Origin: JAUWKC01 sp035527845
GTDB lineage: Bacteria > Planctomycetota > Phycisphaerae > Sedimentisphaerales > Anaerobacaceae
Length of the DNA stretch: 64,000 nt
Direction: 5' to 3'
Assembly (NCBI GenBank): GCA_035527845.1
Contig: DATKZT010000082.1
Location: forward strand, 47,223 to 111,222
The position numbers were made by a program, and so were the translations under genes. Shown here one piece after another: positions 35,368-44,116 of the stretch. Every line of letters begins with the position of its first letter. The first letter of the stretch is position 1. The notes under the pieces are model-generated. The model saw only the letters and a list, made by a program, of their open reading frames with translations, ran no database searches and was not told the DNA's origin.

Positions 35368-35792
35368 ACTCCACTCCTTTCCCAATCCTCGTTGCCAAAC
35401 AACAACAGCACGCCGAAAACATCCCTGTCAGAAATTCACTTAGGACCGAAACGAAGTACCCGGCGGAGCCGAACAAAATCTTCCAGTCCGACAACCCACG
35501 GGCGCCTGAAAAACCTCTTCCTTGACAAACGCGAAACCATTCTGCGAATCCCTGCAAAACGGAAATCCGCGGCAGCAAAACTCTAAACGCGACCTTTCCA
35601 TTTGTCAAACAAAAATGCCCTGCATCGAAAAATTGCTGATCCCCGCCGGGGCAGGCAGATGAAAAAGAGCATTGCTTTGCAATTCCCACACCGTGTTCCC
35701 ATTGCCGCCCGAGAGATGCAAATCCTCTTGCAATTTCCACCCGAATCTGCAAAACTCCACCAAAGAAAATCTCTCGGCTGCAAGGAATGACT
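35368..35792. other. Spacer between dnaA and ftsY
   Basis: The divergent spacer must hold both promoters. I see no DnaA-box cluster and no strong hairpin. A ribosome-like AAGGA occurs near the ftsY start. A weak open frame on the minus strand spans it but has no coding character. Confidence 0.5.
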
Positions 35793-36716
35793 ATGGGAAT
35801 ATTTACCAGAACCGCCGAATTCTTCAAGAACCGGCTGGGCAAAACTCGCGACAAAATCAGCTCCTCACTCTCATCCGTGCTGCGCCTCGGCAGAAACATC
35901 GACGAGGCGTTGCTCGACCAGTTGGAAGAGACCCTCATAAGCGACGACATCGGCGTCGAAACCACAGAGAAGCTAATATCGGACCTTCGCACCGCATTCC
36001 GCAGCCGGCAAATCGCCGCCACCGACGACATCATACCCTTCCTTAAAGAGCACATGAAGAACTATTGGCCCCGTCAGGACAGACAATTACACCTGGCTGA
36101 GAGTCCGCCAACCGTCATTCTCGTAGCCGGCGTCAACGGCTCAGGAAAGACCACCAGTATCGCAAAGCTCGCCTATACCCTCAGCCGCGACAACAAAAAG
36201 GTCATCGTCGCTGCCTGCGACACCTTCCGGGCCGCCGCCGTCGAGCAGTTGACCATCTGGGCCGAACGCATCGGCGTCCAAATCGTAAAGCACCAGACCG
36301 GCGGAGACCCCGCCGCTGTCGCCTTCGATGCCTGTGAAGCCGCCGTCGCCAGAGCCGCCGACATCCTCATTCTCGACACCGCAGGCAGATTGCACACCAA
36401 GACCGACTTGATGAGAGAATTGACAAAGATCCGCGACGTGGTCGCCCGAAAAATCCCGGGCGCCCCCAGCGAGGTCCTGCTGGTCCTCGACGCCACAACC
36501 GGCCAGAATGCCATCATCCAGGCAAAGATGTTCACCGAGGCCATCAACGTTACGGGCATTTTCCTGGCCAAGCTCGACGGCACCGCACGAGGCGGAATCG
36601 TCATCGCCATTAAGGACCAGCTCGATATACCCGTGAAATTCGTCGGCCTCGGCGAAAAACCAACCGACATCGCAGAATTCGACCCCGAAAACTTCGTCGA
36701 AGCGCTCTTTAGCTGA
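35793..36716 (+). CDS. ftsY: Signal recognition particle receptor FtsY
   Basis: This 307-residue SRP receptor GTPase receives ribosome-SRP complexes at the membrane. The NG domain has G1 VNGSGKTTSIAKLA, DTFRAAAVEQL, G3 DTAGRLHTK and KLDGTARGG, with GLGEKPTDIAEFD near the end. The acidic A domain of E. coli FtsY is absent, and only a short basic N-terminus (TRTAEFFKNRLGKTRDK) precedes the helical bundle, as in many bacteria. Of the two close ATGs, 35793 is preferred because AAGGA is 9 nt upstream. Confidence 0.94.
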   Translation: MGIFTRTAEFFKNRLGKTRDKISSSLSSVLRLGRNIDEALLDQLEETLISDDIGVETTEKLISDLRTAFRSRQIAATDDIIPFLKEHMKNYWPRQDRQLHLAESPPTVILVAGVNGSGKTTSIAKLAYTLSRDNKKVIVAACDTFRAAAVEQLTIWAERIGVQIVKHQTGGDPAAVAFDACEAAVARAADILILDTAGRLHTKTDLMRELTKIRDVVARKIPGAPSEVLLVLDATTGQNAIIQAKMFTEAINVTGIFLAKLDGTARGGIVIAIKDQLDIPVKFVGLGEKPTDIAEFDPENFVEALFS

Positions 36717-37151
36717 GGAAGCGAAAAGCGACGACGATGGGAATGCGCCGCCGTTAGCTGACTCTGCGCCGGGTAATTTGTCCTGTCTGCAAAACCCTTC
36801 AGAGAATCACTATGCGCTGGAGAGTATCAAAATGCCGGCATTTAGAGCCTGTCAATAACCCCTGAACTCTGGGACGTTAGCAAAAAATTGCGGCCCCACC
36901 CTTGAAACCGGCAAAATCGGACCCCAGCGGGGTCATTTCAAGGTCAAAACGAAAATCAGCAGTCACGGGAACACGGTGTTGAGGTCAAAAAAGAAGCCCC
37001 TGCTACTACTTTCATCAGTCTGATGAAGCAGGGGCTAAGACAGGAGGTTTAACATGTTAATTTTAGCACCCCATCCACGATAAGTAAAGCGAAAAAAATA
37101 CAAAATTGAAAATTTTTTTTTGACCTGCCGATTGGAACCCCGGACGCCGCA
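36717..37151. other. Spacer with hairpin and mini-ORF
   Basis: This 435-bp spacer separates ftsY from the last gene of the pseudopilin operon (convergent). It holds the stem-loop and nine-codon frame described at 36995-37083 and an A/T tract (GCGAAAAAAATACAAAATTG then a T-run and TTGACC) near 37089-37125. That tract resembles the promoter block of the PEP-CTERM genes. No larger gene is seen. Confidence 0.6.
36995..37083 (+). promoter_or_regulatory. Stem-loop followed by ribosome site and nine-codon ORF
   Basis: AGCCCCTGCT pairs with AGCAGGGGCT, and an inner TTCATCA/TGATGAA pair continues the stem (36995-37036). Right after it, GACAGGAGGTTTAAC precedes an ATG at 37054 that opens MLILAPHPR and stops at 37083. 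The pattern looks like a leader peptide or the 5' end of an RNA element, but no gene follows in that direction. Confidence 0.5.
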
Positions 37152-37607
37152 TTAACGCCTCGCCGTTGCCGATAAATTCACACTGTAGGTGTGGCTGCGT
37201 GTGAGGATCCGGCCTGACCGGCTGCACGAGGTGTTCACTTCAACCTCCGCCGCTCCGTCCTGCGGTACACCCGGAACAACGCTCAAACTTGCGTCGGATA
37301 TGCCCATCTTTGCCGTATCCAGCTCCGTTTTCCTGGCGAAAGCCTCGCTATTCTGCCTGCCGATGTTGCCCTTCGCCCAGGCCAATCCCGTCAGAGCAAG
37401 GTCGCGTTCGGCCGCTTCGAGGTAAGCGCTATCCGATTCGAAGAGCATGTTCCTCGACAAACCCCCAAGAACGAACATCTCGGCTCCCATGACGGCTATC
37501 AGCAGCACCACAAGCACCAGCACAAAGCCTTGGCGCCCGTCTTGTACCGGCCGTCCTGCCTTTCGCGTTGGATTAGTACCATGTCCGGCTGGTTGGTCGC
37601 ACTTCAA
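37152..37607 (-). CDS. GspK/PilX-like minor pseudopilin
   Basis: This is a roughly 151-residue pseudopilin. After the site QG-FVLVLVVLLIAVMGAEM the membrane helix continues into the charged helix ESDSAYLEAAERDLALTGLA. Position 5 is Leu where prepilins usually have Glu, which is typical of GspK, the tip pseudopilin. Length is half that of GspK, so this is a short version or a PilX type. There is no ATG in this frame. The TTG at 37607 is the most likely start, since farther upstream the frame enters a TCATTGCGAG repeat element. It is the last gene of the operon. Confidence 0.6.
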   Translation of the reverse strand: MKCDQPAGHGTNPTRKAGRPVQDGRQGFVLVLVVLLIAVMGAEMFVLGGLSRNMLFESDSAYLEAAERDLALTGLAWAKGNIGRQNSEAFARKTELDTAKMGISDASLSVVPGVPQDGAAEVEVNTSCSRSGRILTRSHTYSVNLSATARR

Positions 37608-37617
37608 ATGGCTGCTG

Positions 37618-37694
37618 TCATTGCGAGTGCAGCGAAGCAATCTATCATCACACCTCAGAGATTGCCGCGGCCCCCTGATGGGGCCTCGCAATGA
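37618..37694. repeat. TCATTGCGAG inverted-repeat element 2
   Basis: This 77-bp copy of the element at 33794 is inverted (GCGAAGCAATCTATCAT inside). It lies at the 5' edge of the gspK-like gene, between it and the upstream pseudopilin gene, so it may have altered the start or spacing of that gene. Confidence 0.8.
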
Positions 37695-37732
37695 CGATTC
37701 TTCAAACAACGTCCGACAAGGCAACGGCTGTT

Positions 37733-38257
37733 TCATGTTTGGTTTGAGACCTCCCGAAAAATACCCGCAAAATAGACGTGAGAATTATCCATCTTCTTTT
37801 CCACGTGCCGGCCCACGGCATAGTTTATGTATGTCCTCACCTCGACCGCATAACCTTTATTGGCCTTCTTCCAGACCGCCCATTCTATCGCCGCATTCGG
37901 AACCGACCAGACCTCCGGATTCCCGCCGTCACGCTGTTCATTATCAGTCAATCTGAGCCTGAGCACCTTGCCATCCTGTAGTTGATAGCAGATCACGCCC
38001 TTTGCTGACTCGATCAGGAGCGACTTATCATTCGCTTTATGCCCGCCGAAAGATTCCGGCAACTGCTCGCCCGCCTCGATATCCCTTCGCATCCACCCGA
38101 GCATGTCCAGCAGTTGTGTGTTCTCCTGTGCGACCCGGTAGGAGCGAGGTATGTGATTGAAAAGCGTGCTGAACAGCGGTGCAAAGACAATCGATATCGA
38201 TGCAAGAACAACCACCAATATGAGAACCTCTGTTATTGAGAAACCCCTGCGCGTCAT
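37733..38257 (-). CDS. GspJ-like pseudopilin
   Basis: This 174-residue prepilin has the leader MTRRG followed by FSITEVLILVVVLASI, with Glu at position 5. The soluble part (RDIEAGEQLPESFGGH, YINYAVGRHVEKKMDN) has no cysteines of note. Its size and position fit GspJ. The ATG overlaps the stop of the upstream prepilin gene (ATGA). Confidence 0.75.
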   Translation of the reverse strand: MTRRGFSITEVLILVVVLASISIVFAPLFSTLFNHIPRSYRVAQENTQLLDMLGWMRRDIEAGEQLPESFGGHKANDKSLLIESAKGVICYQLQDGKVLRLRLTDNEQRDGGNPEVWSVPNAAIEWAVWKKANKGYAVEVRTYINYAVGRHVEKKMDNSHVYFAGIFREVSNQT

Positions 38258-38652
38258 CAGCCTGGCTCCACGGTAATTTGATGCTGCAATATATACCTGC
38301 TCATCTTCACTCTAACTTCTTTTCGAAGGCTCTTGCCGGTTGTCGTCACCTTAACCAGCAGCATCCCCTGCCACTGGCCGGTACCCTCCGATTTCTCTAT
38401 GGCGACGCCGAGTCCGGGCCACAGCCTGGTGAAGTCGTTATCACTTATCGGCTGCCCCGTAACCGTCAGGCTGTCAAGCTGGGCCTGCGCCGCCGCTGTG
38501 CATCGCTGCCTCATTAACTGATAGCGATTGAACCGCCCCAGACCGTCCAGCGACAGCGCCAAACCGATGCTCAGGACGCCCAGAATCGTCAGGGCCATCA
38601 CCATTTCACTCATGAAGAAGCCGTGATATTTTGCGTTCTTGCCGGACACCAT
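38257..38652 (-). CDS. GspI-like pseudopilin
   Basis: This 131-residue prepilin has the leader ending KYHG, then FFMSEMVMALTILGVLSIGL, with Glu at position 5. The short globular part (AQLDSLTVTGQPISDNDFTR) suits a minor pseudopilin of GspI size. It begins 19 nt after the second GspF gene. Confidence 0.75.
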   Translation of the reverse strand: MVSGKNAKYHGFFMSEMVMALTILGVLSIGLALSLDGLGRFNRYQLMRQRCTAAAQAQLDSLTVTGQPISDNDFTRLWPGLGVAIEKSEGTGQWQGMLLVKVTTTGKSLRKEVRVKMSRYILQHQITVEPG

Positions 38653-38671
38653 TCTGCCCCACTAACTTTCG

Positions 38672-40102
38672 TTACGGTGTTATAAAAATTGCCAGGTGGT
38701 CGATTGCTGCAACCAGCGGCGAAAATACCGCGTACATCACGAATCCCACCATCAAACCCATGCTGATGGTTACAAGAGGCTCCAGTATGAACCTTACGAG
38801 GTTGATACGATAGCTGTAATTCGAGCGGTAAAACGATTCGAGCGTTTCGAGGACGCTGAGGGTGTTGCCCTGATTTACGTTCTGGTCGAAGGCCCAGGCC
38901 AGCGAGGAGCCTAATCCGCTTTCTGTTGCCGAGGCGGAGATGTCGCGGCCGGCTTCTACCCTGTCCAGCCAATCCCGCAGTCGGCTTCTGAAGCAATTGT
39001 TGACGTCCAGGTCGAGTGTATTGGCAATGGCGTCGTTGACGGTGCATCCGGCATTTAGCGACAGGCGCAACACCTCCACCGCCTGAACCAGCGAATGATT
39101 CCTTTCGAACCAGTGCAGAATGGGCAGGCGCCACTTGATGAAATCGCCCACTCGCGAAAGCAGGTGCGGCTTTTGCGGCCGGCGAGGCCGGAGCCTGACG
39201 TGTATCGCCACGACGGCAACCAAAATCAGGATCAGAGGTACCAGCCAAGGCAATGGCGACCGGTACGCGATGAAGCCCGTGACCCCGAACAGGAACCTTG
39301 TTGCCGCCGGCAACGCCTGTCCTTCAAACATTTCCTCAAAGACAGCATGCAGCTTCGGAATGACACGGATGGACAGCCCCAATACGATAAGAAACATAAT
39401 GGTCAGCAATACGAGCGGATAAAAGGGAGAGACGGGCTTTATTCGCCGTCTTTCCTCGGCCCGGGCCATCATATTTGCTTCAATGGCCTTGATCGCGTAT
39501 GGAAGCTGGTCAATCCTCTCGGCCACGGCAATCATGGCCGCCGCATGACCGGGGCATTTCGGATAGCCCCGCCGGATGGACTCACTCAACGAATAGCCCT
39601 GCACGAGCCATCTCTCTATCGACCGCAGAATTCTCGCCCGCTTGTCCGTCCGCCCGCCGGCCGCCGATTCGAGGGCCATAGGCAGCGGCAGATTCTGCCG
39701 TATCGATGCGCCAATCGTCGAGATGACGTGCACGGCGGTGGTGTGCCGCGATGTTAGCCCATAACTGATGAGCAGCGCAATGAGGAAGAAAGCGAGTATG
39801 AATATCAGGAAGCTCCAGGGGCCAAGGACTGCCATTGCCGCGGCTATTGCAAGGCATATCGCGATAAGAATGAGTATCCACATCGCCAACTTTCGGAACC
39901 ACCGGGAGACCACCGCTGAAATTGCTATCGCGGCCACGACAACGGCCAAGCCGGCAACGAGCAGAAGGGCTTCGTCGTCCATGCCAATCAAATGAGAGGC
40001 TCGGCTTCGGGACCCGGTCAACACGCCCAAGGCCTCAGTACCTACTACTGAGAACAAGAACGCAACCAATATTTTAATGCTCGCCAACACGCTTTGACAC
40101 AT
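38672..40102 (-). CDS. GspF-like inner-membrane protein, divergent
   Basis: This 476-residue protein has multiple transmembrane segments (ALLLVAGLAVVVAAIAISAV, FLIFILAFFLIALLISYGL, YPLVLLTIMFLIVLGLSI, PLITISMGLM-like ending). It carries two GspF-type cytoplasmic modules (SEIRRGYP-like SESIRRGYPKC, WLDRVEAGRDISASATESG). It is more divergent than the gene before it and longer than normal GspF (about 400). The ATG at 40102 overlaps the TGA of the upstream gspF gene (TGATG). An alternative start is M at 39982. I infer a second platform protein of the same machine. Confidence 0.7.
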   Translation of the reverse strand: MCQSVLASIKILVAFLFSVVGTEALGVLTGSRSRASHLIGMDDEALLLVAGLAVVVAAIAISAVVSRWFRKLAMWILILIAICLAIAAAMAVLGPWSFLIFILAFFLIALLISYGLTSRHTTAVHVISTIGASIRQNLPLPMALESAAGGRTDKRARILRSIERWLVQGYSLSESIRRGYPKCPGHAAAMIAVAERIDQLPYAIKAIEANMMARAEERRRIKPVSPFYPLVLLTIMFLIVLGLSIRVIPKLHAVFEEMFEGQALPAATRFLFGVTGFIAYRSPLPWLVPLILILVAVVAIHVRLRPRRPQKPHLLSRVGDFIKWRLPILHWFERNHSLVQAVEVLRLSLNAGCTVNDAIANTLDLDVNNCFRSRLRDWLDRVEAGRDISASATESGLGSSLAWAFDQNVNQGNTLSVLETLESFYRSNYSYRINLVRFILEPLVTISMGLMVGFVMYAVFSPLVAAIDHLAIFITP

Positions 40103-41304
40103 CAGATAGCACTCAAGCTTGTCAGAACCTGCATCATCGGCAGGAATATCGCCAGGATGCAAAACATCACAAATATGCCTACCGCTAATATCATGGCCGG
40201 CATCAGAACCGTCTGCAGCCTGGTTTGGCGGTATCTGGTCTGCTCGGAGTACATTTGTCCGAGGCTGTAGAGGTTGTCCTGCAGCTCGTTACGCTGTATG
40301 CCCAATTGAATCGAATATAGAAACAGCCGCGGTATTACACGGCAGAATTGTCCGGCCTCCAGGAGATTGTTTCCCTGCTCGATTTGGCTGGCGAGGACCT
40401 CGCTTTCGAGCAGCAGCTTTTCGCTGCCGGCGGCGGTGGCGCCGAGCCTCAGACAGGTGGGCATATCGCAGCCGGCGGCCACCAACATGGCCATGGCCTC
40501 GGCCAGCTTGCTAAGAATGCTGCTGTGGAAGACCCTTCCAATGACGGGGACCCGCAGGAAAACCGACTCTTTGAATCGGCGCCCCTCGGCCGAGGTCGAG
40601 AGTATGCCGAATACCGCCGCTACCGCCGCAATGACAAGGGCCACGCCTATCCAGAAGGGCACTATGTTGGCAGCGGCCGCGAGTAATAGGCGGGTTGGAG
40701 CGGGCAACTGCCGATATTCGAGCATGTCGGTAAGTATGGGTCCGAAGGCCGGTATCACAAACGCGAAAAGCAGTGTCACCACCGCCAGGGCCAGTACAAG
40801 GACGATGGCGGGATAACTGACGGCTTCGAAGATTATCCTTCGCGTCTGGCTGGCCACGTCGAGGTGCCTGTTGAGGCTGGTGAGCATCTCGCTGAGCCTT
40901 CCGGTTTCGACGCCTGCTTTTAGTATCCGGCCGTAGAGGGGCGGGAAACGCTTCTGCCTTTTTGCGAACGCCTCCTCGATGCTCACGCCCGCTTCAAGCT
41001 CGTCGGCAATGTCTTCGATGAGCCGGCGCATGGATCTGGAAGTGACATCGGCAGCCAGCTCGCGCAGGCCTCTTTCGAGAGGTATCCCCGCCCTGGCTAT
41101 CGAGGCGAGCTGCTGATTGAACAGCATGAACTCGTTTCTGCCGATAGCCGTCTTTGGCTTTTCGGGTTTGGCCGGCTCGATGGAATTTACCGTAAGCTGC
41201 ATCTGCCCGAGCAGGTCCCCGGCCTCTTGACGCGAGCCGGCTTCGAGCGTGCCTCGCATAAGCCTTCCCGCCGATGTCAGTGCGTTATATTCGAACGTCG
41301 CCAT
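40102..41304 (-). CDS. gspF: Type II secretion platform protein GspF
   Basis: This 400-residue inner-membrane protein forms the assembly platform for a type II secretion or type IV pilus machine. It has the usual tandem T2SSF domains: MATFEYNALTSAGRLMRGTL at the start, FNQQLASIARAGIPLERGLR, GVSIEEAFAKRQKRFPPLYG, IRATVETGRLSEML-type ILKAGVETGRLSEML, VSYPAIVLVLALAVVTLLFA, LAEAMAMLVAAGCDMPTCLR, and a C-terminal membrane helix PAMILAVGIFVMFCILAIF. The length is normal. It is upstream of a second GspF-like gene and downstream of the gene at 41353. Confidence 0.88.
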   Translation of the reverse strand: MATFEYNALTSAGRLMRGTLEAGSRQEAGDLLGQMQLTVNSIEPAKPEKPKTAIGRNEFMLFNQQLASIARAGIPLERGLRELAADVTSRSMRRLIEDIADELEAGVSIEEAFAKRQKRFPPLYGRILKAGVETGRLSEMLTSLNRHLDVASQTRRIIFEAVSYPAIVLVLALAVVTLLFAFVIPAFGPILTDMLEYRQLPAPTRLLLAAAANIVPFWIGVALVIAAVAAVFGILSTSAEGRRFKESVFLRVPVIGRVFHSSILSKLAEAMAMLVAAGCDMPTCLRLGATAAGSEKLLLESEVLASQIEQGNNLLEAGQFCRVIPRLFLYSIQLGIQRNELQDNLYSLGQMYSEQTRYRQTRLQTVLMPAMILAVGIFVMFCILAIFLPMMQVLTSLSAI

Positions 41305-41352
41305 CTCTTTTATCCTTTTTCAGTTGAAGAGCATACAAAAACGCCCCAACCC

Positions 41353-42393
41353 TCATTCCTTGAGGGTCAGATTGTATTTCAGCGTGTCCTTTGGCGTCGC
41401 CGTCTCGGGCAGGACCGCTTCCAGAACCGCCTTGCCGCCGCTGCGCCGGTAAACAAACGGCTTGCCACTGAGTGGGTCCGCGGGAACGGACACTGTGGTG
41501 ACATCACTGAGTTGATGCGGGAATTTGCCGTCGTGTGCGCTGGCATGCAGGCGCAGAGCTTCTATCAACTGCAGCGCCGCCGCCTGTCGATCAAGTTTCT
41601 TCGTCAGCACGCGGGCGCGGTCGTGTGCCGGCTCCAACTGCCGCTTCATTGCTATTCGCGCCAGCGGGTTCAGATACTGTGATTTGATGTTGGCTATCTC
41701 TGCATCCATTTGGCCGGTCAGGTCAATCAACGGTCTCGGCAGAGCCTGCAAAGCGCAATAGAGATTGGGCGAATCAGGCGCCTGGATTAGATACTCGGCT
41801 TCGTTCAGTGCGAGCGTGCCTACGGCGACGCCGACCAGGCCATGAATCAACGTGGGTCCTTCCGCGATATGTCGGGCCATACCAACACCGGTTTGCACGG
41901 TGTGAATTGCACTGTCATACTTCTTCTGAGCGATGTCAAGACGCGCCTGCAACGCAAGGGCCTGAGCAATCACACGGAATTCACTGTGATTAGCCGGCAT
42001 TGCACCCAACTGCACAGCCGGCCATTGGCACGTTTTGCATCGCGCGGCTTGCTCAACAAGTTTCAGCGACGGCTCGAATCTCTTGAGCTCGACCTGGACC
42101 TCCCTGATAGGCAGTTCGCTGGGTGGAATCTTACGCCAGCGAGTAATGTCCTTTGCGTTTTTTGGCAGGGCCTTGACCGCATCTTCGTATAACGACACGG
42201 CGTTGCAGTCGCTCTGCTCACCGCCCTGCGGCAGGAACTGGTATTTGTCATTCGGCTCAGGCACGCCGGCCGGGCCCAGCGCCAGCTCAACCGGCCGGGC
42301 CGCCGCATCACCACCCTTCGTCGGCGCCTTCCCGGCCCCGGCAGAAACCAGGCCCAGAGAAATGATAAGAACACAAATGACAATCCGTTTCAT
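41353..42393 (-). CDS. Secreted TPR-like hypothetical protein
   Basis: This 346-residue protein has an N-terminal signal peptide (IVICVLIISLGLVSAGAG). The middle is helical with repeated short tandem helices (QLGAMPANHSEFRVIAQALA, LDIAQKKYDSAIHTVQTGVG, GTLALNEAEYLIQAPDSPNL), like TPR or SEL1-like arrays. Near the end, PLSGKPFVYRRSGGKAVLEA matches a motif seen at the end of many planctomycete pilin-linked proteins. The ATG at 42393 is chosen because GAGGTG precedes it. It lies inside the secretion operon, which suggests an accessory role there. Confidence 0.65.
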   Translation of the reverse strand: MKRIVICVLIISLGLVSAGAGKAPTKGGDAAARPVELALGPAGVPEPNDKYQFLPQGGEQSDCNAVSLYEDAVKALPKNAKDITRWRKIPPSELPIREVQVELKRFEPSLKLVEQAARCKTCQWPAVQLGAMPANHSEFRVIAQALALQARLDIAQKKYDSAIHTVQTGVGMARHIAEGPTLIHGLVGVAVGTLALNEAEYLIQAPDSPNLYCALQALPRPLIDLTGQMDAEIANIKSQYLNPLARIAMKRQLEPAHDRARVLTKKLDRQAAALQLIEALRLHASAHDGKFPHQLSDVTTVSVPADPLSGKPFVYRRSGGKAVLEAVLPETATPKDTLKYNLTLKE

Positions 42394-42414
42394 ACCGCAC
42401 CTCATGAAAAATAA

Positions 42415-44022
42415 TCAAATACCTTCAGACCGATTGATAAACTCGCGCCAGGCCTCGTCCAGACCTTTCACGTCCATCCCGTATATCTCGTGCACCGCTT
42501 TTTCCAAATCCTTTCTCTCTTTTGCGCACGTGGCGCGGACATAAAGTCTCTTGAATTTGGCCACATCCTTGCTGAGAAGAAAATCAATCGCTATCACAAG
42601 CTCTTCACTGGTGCTGTCCGACATCAATACTTCACCCAGTGGCTTCAGTTTCCCCTGGCGCAGAGTGCGTCTCAAAGTCTGCTTCGTTTCGGGTATCGGC
42701 ATATTATGCGGCTCAAAGTAGGCTGCAAAAGCTTCCACGAGCCCGCCCCGGTTACAGCGATAGTCCGGGAAGTGATAAGAGAATATGTGTGCCAGCTCGT
42801 GGTATGTGTCACATTGATAGGACTGGTCGTAAACCTCGCAGACGTGCTTGTTTGTCCTTGTATTGCACGGCGTCCACTTCGTGCCGCTTCCCAGTGCCTT
42901 TGCCTCCATATCCGGGTACAAGTCAATCGTGGTTGCATCAGGCAGCTCCATCTGCAATACCCTGCTGAGGTGGTCGTAGGCCTGCTCCCGTTCCCTGATA
43001 ATCTTCTCGATATTCTGCTCGGCGTAGGAGCCGGGCCTATACCGGAACAAAAAGTGCTCCGATCGCCTTTGGGCGGTCAGCCTGGCCCGCTCGGCCACCG
43101 GCGGGTGCGCCGGGATAACGCACTGGCCATGCTGCGCCGCCCGTAGAAGATTGAATGAGCCGTAGCTAACAAGCTCGACGTCCCATTCGCGCCTGTCATG
43201 CTCACCAAAATTAGCAGTGTCTCTGTGCGGCTCAAATAGCGTGAAAACCAGAACGGGTTCAGGTCCGACCGGAGGAATGTTGTAAGGTACCGTGATAAGC
43301 GCCGTGTCCCCGGCAGATATTGTCTCGACGGATTTCCAGAAGAATCCACGCGGCCGAGCCAATACTCCTTTGGTCTCTATGTTACTGGGGTCATTCACCG
43401 CCACGTAAGCGCCGAGCATCAGTTCCTCGTTTGTTTTATTATGCACCTTAAGAAGTACCTGATTGCCCCGGTCTTCGGAATGCGCCAGTTGCACCTGCTC
43501 AACTTCAAAACGCTCATCATCTACCTTCGTAAGCTCGATGTCCCCCGCGGATACTTCACCCACAATGAAGGGGTCTATGGTCACGACTACCGTTCGCGCC
43601 GAGGGTGACGCCTCCAGGCTATGATGCGGCTGGCCCATCCTCAACATGAATCTGATTGGCCGCGTGGCCGAGCCGATGGGTACAATCGTGTCTATTTCCC
43701 GTTTTTCACGCGGACCCAACGTGTAGTAGACTCCCATCCCCGAGTTGCCAAAGCCCTTCTTTTTGCCCTCAGTCCTGTAGTTGACCTTGAAATACAGAGG
43801 CTTCGCCGTCAGATTCTCGACGGGCAGATTAAGCCTGACCACGGGAAACAACCCGAGATGCCACGGAACGCCATAGAAGGCCGAGTCAACCATGGTCAGC
43901 TTGCCTACCGACAAGTCCTGCTGCCAGTGCTCTGGAATGTTTACTTGATAAGGACCGGATCTCTGGGGCGCCGCACACCCGGCAGCCATAAGGAAACCAA
44001 ATAGACTCGCCAACAAGTTCAT
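42415..44022 (-). CDS. Lipoprotein with HExxH metallopeptidase domain
   Basis: This 535-residue protein starts MNLLASLFGFLMAAGCAAPQ, a lipoprotein signal with lipobox MAAGC. Residues up to about 330 are beta-rich (ARTVVVTIDPFIVGEV, GAYVAVNDPSNIETK). The last 200 residues have the zincin motif YHELAHIFSYHF followed by GLVEAFAAYFE, where a downstream Glu could be the third ligand, as in gluzincins. It lies between GspE and the rest of the secretion genes, an unusual place for a peptidase. It might be a secreted substrate or processing enzyme, and this is inference. The ATG at 44022 is used. Another Met 22 codons earlier is possible. Confidence 0.72.
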   Translation of the reverse strand: MNLLASLFGFLMAAGCAAPQRSGPYQVNIPEHWQQDLSVGKLTMVDSAFYGVPWHLGLFPVVRLNLPVENLTAKPLYFKVNYRTEGKKKGFGNSGMGVYYTLGPREKREIDTIVPIGSATRPIRFMLRMGQPHHSLEASPSARTVVVTIDPFIVGEVSAGDIELTKVDDERFEVEQVQLAHSEDRGNQVLLKVHNKTNEELMLGAYVAVNDPSNIETKGVLARPRGFFWKSVETISAGDTALITVPYNIPPVGPEPVLVFTLFEPHRDTANFGEHDRREWDVELVSYGSFNLLRAAQHGQCVIPAHPPVAERARLTAQRRSEHFLFRYRPGSYAEQNIEKIIREREQAYDHLSRVLQMELPDATTIDLYPDMEAKALGSGTKWTPCNTRTNKHVCEVYDQSYQCDTYHELAHIFSYHFPDYRCNRGGLVEAFAAYFEPHNMPIPETKQTLRRTLRQGKLKPLGEVLMSDSTSEELVIAIDFLLSKDVAKFKRLYVRATCAKERKDLEKAVHEIYGMDVKGLDEAWREFINRSEGI

Positions 44023-44116
44023 CTTGTTCCAAAGAATGAGCCTGCTGCAAGCCGTCCGTCCGTAATGTCTCGCTGGCGACACCTTCATTCCCTTACACGT
44101 TCGTCGAAATCCCCTA

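Noticed and set aside
35368..35792. Replication origin next to dnaA
   Set aside because: I found no cluster of TTATNCACA boxes or an AT-rich unwinding stretch in the dnaA-ftsY spacer.
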